Shown here: one piece after another, positions 13,472-16,202 of the stretch
Position numbering within the stretch: position 1 is the stretch's first letter
Layout: each line of letters begins with the position of its first letter
Origin: JANNAT01 sp043766915
GTDB lineage: Bacteria; Pseudomonadota; Alphaproteobacteria; Rhodobacterales; Rhodobacteraceae
Reading direction: 5' to 3'
Length of the DNA: 16,202 nt
Assembly (NCBI GenBank): GCA_043766915.1
Contig: JAYUHO010000092.1
Location: forward strand, 1-16,202
The notes under the pieces: generated by a model
Seen by the model: the letters and a program-made list of their open reading frames with translations, nothing else
Database searches by the model: none
What the model was told of the DNA's origin: nothing
Translations under genes and position numbers: made by a program

Positions 13472-14995
13472 ATGACCGCCAGGAAACCTGTTGTTTTGTG
13501 CATTCTTGATGGTTGGGGGATCAATGCCGATCCGACGTCCAGCGCCCCAGCCCAAGCCCATGTTCCGAATTTCAACCGCATTTGGGCGGGTTGTCCGCAT
13601 TCGACCCTGACCACATTTGGCCGCGATGTGGGCTTGCCGACCGGACAGATGGGCAATTCCGAAGTGGGCCACACCAATATCGGCGCGGGCCGCGTGGTGG
13701 CGATGGATCTGGGGGCGATTGATCTGGCGATTGAAGACGGATCGTTCACCAAAAATCCGGCGCTGCTGGATTTTACCGCCAAAATGCGCGCCTCTGGTGG
13801 GGTGGCGCATTTGATGGGCGTTATCTCGGATGGGGGCGTGCACGGCCATTTGGCACATGTGATTGCCGCGTGTCGGGCCATTTCGGATCAGGGCGTTCCG
13901 GTTGCCCTGCATGCAATTACCGACGGGCGTGATGTTGCTCCGTCGTCGGCGGGCGAATTCATGGCGGCGTTGACGGTGGCTTTGCCCGCAGGGGTGGTCA
14001 TTGCCACGGTGATCGGGCGCTATTGGGCAATGGATCGTGACAATCGCTGGGACCGCATCAAGCGCGCTTTTGATGCCATGATCCATGCCGATGCCGCCGC
14101 CGCCCCTGACGCAAATGCAGCGTTGTTGGCCGGATATCTGCGCGGCGAAACAGATGAGTTTATCGCCCCCACTGTCATTGGTGGCTATCGCGGCGCTAAA
14201 GATGGTGACGGGTTTTTCTGTCTGAATTTTCGGTCTGACCGTGCCCGGGAAATTCTGGCGGCCGTCGCTGCGCCTGATTTTTTGGGGTTTATCACCGGCC
14301 CACGTCCGAAATGGGCGGCATTGTTGGGCATGGTGCCCTATTCCGCCGCCCATAGCGGCTATATGACATCAGCCTATACCAAACCGCAGTTGACCAACAC
14401 CTTGGGGGAATGGGTGGCGGCACAGGGGTTAACGCAGTTCCGTTTGGCGGAAACCGAGAAATATCCGCATGTTACGTTTTTTCTGAACGGCGGGCGGGAA
14501 GAACCCTTCGCAGGCGAATCCCGCGCCATGCCGAAATCACCGCAAGTGGCGACCTATGATTTGCAGCCCGAAATGTCAGCCGCCGAAGTGTCTGACCGGT
14601 TGGTCGAGGCGATCAATACACCGTATGATCTGATCGTGGTGAATTTTGCCAACCCCGACATGGTCGGCCACACAGGCAGTCTGCCCGCTGCGATTAAGGC
14701 ATGTGAGGCGGTCGATCTGGGACTTGGCCGTGCGCTGGTGGCGTTGCAAGCCATGGGCGGGGCGATGATTGTGACGGCGGATCACGGCAATTGCGAGACA
14801 ATGATTGATCCCGTTACCGGTGGGCCGCACACATCGCACACCACCAATCCGGTGCCCGTTGTTCTGGTCGGTGGGCCTGCGGGGGCAAGCTTGCGCGATG
14901 GGGGGCGGTTGGCCGATCTTGCGCCGACGGTTCTGTCGTTGATGGGTTTAGAGCAGCCTTTAGAAATGACTGGGAAAAGTTTGCTTCTGGCATGA
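13472..14995 (+). CDS. gpmI: 2,3-bisphosphoglycerate-independent phosphoglycerate mutase
   Basis: Interconverts 3- and 2-phosphoglycerate in glycolysis and gluconeogenesis; a cytoplasmic metal-dependent enzyme of the alkaline-phosphatase superfamily. At 507 aa it has the family length. Landmarks are the N-terminal VVLCILDGWG metal site (Asp13), the phosphoserine loop GLPTGQMGNSEVGHTNIGAGR with Ser63, SDGGVHGHLAH and AITDGRDVAPSS in the transferase domain, NFANPDMVGHTG, and TADHGNCETM near the C-terminus. The ATG at 13472 is preceded by AAGGAAAGG. Its stop overlaps the next start in ATGA (14992-14995), so the EnvC-like gene is translationally coupled to it. Confidence 0.98.
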   Translation: MTARKPVVLCILDGWGINADPTSSAPAQAHVPNFNRIWAGCPHSTLTTFGRDVGLPTGQMGNSEVGHTNIGAGRVVAMDLGAIDLAIEDGSFTKNPALLDFTAKMRASGGVAHLMGVISDGGVHGHLAHVIAACRAISDQGVPVALHAITDGRDVAPSSAGEFMAALTVALPAGVVIATVIGRYWAMDRDNRWDRIKRAFDAMIHADAAAAPDANAALLAGYLRGETDEFIAPTVIGGYRGAKDGDGFFCLNFRSDRAREILAAVAAPDFLGFITGPRPKWAALLGMVPYSAAHSGYMTSAYTKPQLTNTLGEWVAAQGLTQFRLAETEKYPHVTFFLNGGREEPFAGESRAMPKSPQVATYDLQPEMSAAEVSDRLVEAINTPYDLIVVNFANPDMVGHTGSLPAAIKACEAVDLGLGRALVALQAMGGAMIVTADHGNCETMIDPVTGGPHTSHTTNPVPVVLVGGPAGASLRDGGRLADLAPTVLSLMGLEQPLEMTGKSLLLA

Positions 14996-15900
14996 TGCGT
15001 TTTCTTGTCCTTTTGCTGCTGATGATGCCCTTGCGGGCCGCCGCAGGTGTCGCCGACGATGCAACGGCGGCCTCGGCTCAGTTGCAAGAGGCAGTGGCAG
15101 GGCTGGAAGAAGCGGTCGAAGCCAAAGATCGGGTTGCGGCGCTGACCCGCACGATCAAAGCTTATGAAAACGGGCTGGCTGCCCTGCGTGAGGCGCTGCG
15201 GCAGGCCGATCTGCGCGACACCCAGCTGACCTTGCAGTTTCAAACCAAGCGCGCCCGGATCGCCCAGTTGCTGGCTGTTCTTGGCCGTCTGGATGCTGAC
15301 CCCGGACCATTGCTGCTGCTGCACCCGAACGGGCCTTTGGGCACGGTGCGGTCTGGTATGATGCTGGCTGATGTTACCCCGGCGTTGCAGGCCGAAGTCG
15401 ACGGGTTGAAGGCACAACTGACCGAACTTGCAGATTTGCGCGCGCTGCAATCTGCGGCGGGCGAGACATTGGGAAAAGGGCTGACTGCGGCACAAACCGC
15501 GCGTCAGGCGTTGTCGCAGGCCATCTCAGATCGCACTGAATTGCCGCGCCGGTTTACCGAAGATCCCGATGTGCTGCGTGGCCTGCTGGAAAGCGCTGAC
15601 ACACTTGAGGCGTTTGCCTCGGGCCTTTCGCTGGACGACAGCAGCAGTTCCGGCTTTGCCGATGCCAAAGGTGCGCTGGATTTGCCCGGCGTATTCGAAG
15701 AGCCGGTGGTTCCGATCGACCAGTTGTCGTCGCAACTGCAATGGAAGCTCGACGGCGACAAGGTGCAGGTGCAGGTGTCCAAGGCGCGCTTTGCGAACGC
15801 CGATGCGGAGGGCGAGGCGGAAGCTACCTGGCGCACCAGCGACCCGGCCGTGTCGCACGGCAAGAGCCGCCAGCCTGGCTCGCATCGAAATCCGCGGTAG
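14992..15900 (+). CDS. EnvC-like murein hydrolase activator, truncated and fused to foreign sequence
   Basis: The native part, residues 1 to about 230, has a signal peptide (MMRFLVLLLLMMPLRAAAG) and a long Ala/Leu/Gln-rich coiled coil, the N-terminal half of EnvC/M23-type proteins that recruit and activate amidases at the septum. The position directly after gpmI with an ATGA overlap matches this family in the group. The C-terminal LytM/M23 domain is absent. At DAKGALDLPG (about 15,661-15,690), where such a protein would continue toward its LytM domain, the frame instead reads VFEEPVVPIDQL and onward, which belongs to a YhdP-like protein. It then ends in a meaningless tail at the TAG at 15,898. 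Only 14,992 to about 15,690 should be taken as the gene. Confidence 0.85.
   Translation: MMRFLVLLLLMMPLRAAAGVADDATAASAQLQEAVAGLEEAVEAKDRVAALTRTIKAYENGLAALREALRQADLRDTQLTLQFQTKRARIAQLLAVLGRLDADPGPLLLLHPNGPLGTVRSGMMLADVTPALQAEVDGLKAQLTELADLRALQSAAGETLGKGLTAAQTARQALSQAISDRTELPRRFTEDPDVLRGLLESADTLEAFASGLSLDDSSSSGFADAKGALDLPGVFEEPVVPIDQLSSQLQWKLDGDKVQVQVSKARFANADAEGEAEATWRTSDPAVSHGKSRQPGSHRNPR
15673..15870 (+). pseudogene. Foreign fragment of a YhdP/TIGR02099-type AsmA-like protein (later part)
   Basis: The peptide from GALDLPGVFEEPVVPID through QLQWKLDGDK, KARFANADAEGEAEATWRTS to GKSR matches the pattern of the YhdP family (large AsmA-like envelope phospholipid-transport proteins), in the form I associate with Burkholderiales. 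It has no start, no stop of its own and no relation to EnvC. It continues, out of order and inverted, with the minus-strand fragment to its right. Confidence 0.72.
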
Positions 15901-16201
15901 CACCGCGCAAGCCCGGCGTGCCGATGCGCACACCTTCGGGCGGCGCCTGCGATGCAAGGCTGAAGCGGCTGACGCGCCCTTTGGCCTGATAGGTCTCAAG
16001 CGCATCGAACGGGCCTTGCCAGCGCGTGTCGATGCGTTCGACCAAGCCGCGCGGCGCGAACGATTCGATGGCCTTGTGCGTGGCATCGCCCAACGGCAGA
16101 CGATCGGCAATGAGCGCAAGCGCGCCGAGGTCGAGACGATCGGCCTTGAAGGCGCCGTGCTCTGCCGTCTTGCCGCGCGCGGGCGTGTGCTGAAACCACA
16201 G
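15866..16201 (-). pseudogene. Inverted fragment of the same YhdP-like protein (earlier part), cut by window end
   Basis: On the minus strand the frame from 16,201 reads LWFQHTPARG, then FKADRLDLGALALIADRLPL, SFAPRGLVERIDTRWQGPFD, TYQAKGRVSRFSLASQ, GVRIGTPGLRGATADFDASQ and AGG. In YhdP-type proteins this segment sits a few residues before the GAL-[FL]-PG-VFEEP segment that is found here on the plus strand. Its end meets that fragment's end head-on at about 15,866-15,870. High GC3 and absence of any native neighbour support foreign origin. It is a fragment open at both sides. Confidence 0.72.
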
Positions 16202-16202
16202 G

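Noticed and set aside
13403..14353. Long antisense open frame (316 codons) opposite gpmI
   Set aside because: It mirrors a strongly conserved gene, has no recognisable domain, and long antisense frames are expected in GC-rich coding DNA.
15526..16119. 197-codon minus-strand frame across the envC/foreign junction
   Set aside because: It runs through both sides of a chimeric joint in a frame different from the recognisable YhdP peptide, so it is a shadow.

Overview
The window looks like a chromosomal segment of an alphaproteobacterium of the Roseobacter group (Rhodobacterales). It has moderately high GC, and the order rsfS-rlmH-gpmI-envC plus a dispersed leucine pathway (leuB, leuD, leuC) is what I associate with that group. 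Genus cannot be fixed from the sequence alone.

Layout. Positions 1-2.9 kb are the edge of an integrated element: the C-terminal part of a tyrosine recombinase cut by the window start, a CoiA-like predicted nuclease, and a truncated AlpA/excisionase-like helix-turn-helix ORF. The element stops just short of a tRNA-Pro(CGG) gene on the minus strand, whose 3' end faces it and is the likely attachment site. From 3.0 to 12.0 kb comes ordinary core genome: a DMT/EamA permease, leuB and a LysR regulator (all minus), a divergent NAD(P)-dependent epimerase-like gene (plus), an exported EEP-family protein with an overlapping upstream six-TM membrane protein (minus), leuD (minus), a five-TM membrane protein of unknown function (plus) and leuC (minus). 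LeuC and LeuD form one isomerase but lie in separate transcription units. From 12.4 to 15.7 kb a plus-strand run holds rsfS and rlmH (ribosome silencing and 23S rRNA methylation), tandem hairpin terminators, then gpmI translationally coupled to an EnvC-like murein hydrolase activator.

The last ~530 bp do not belong to this genome. Within envC, at about 15,673-15,690, the reading frame passes into a fragment of a YhdP/TIGR02099-type AsmA-like protein that looks betaproteobacterial. At about 15,866-15,870 the sequence flips, and the preceding part of the same YhdP protein is encoded on the minus strand to the window end. This joint with a fold-back is best read as an assembly or amplification chimera, so the EnvC C-terminus given here is artificial.

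I found no CRISPR array, rRNA or complete insertion sequence. The most biologically interesting items are the CoiA-like nuclease on the tRNA-linked element, a hairpin that overlaps the ribosome binding site of the epimerase-like gene, and an EEP protein whose signature motif is altered.
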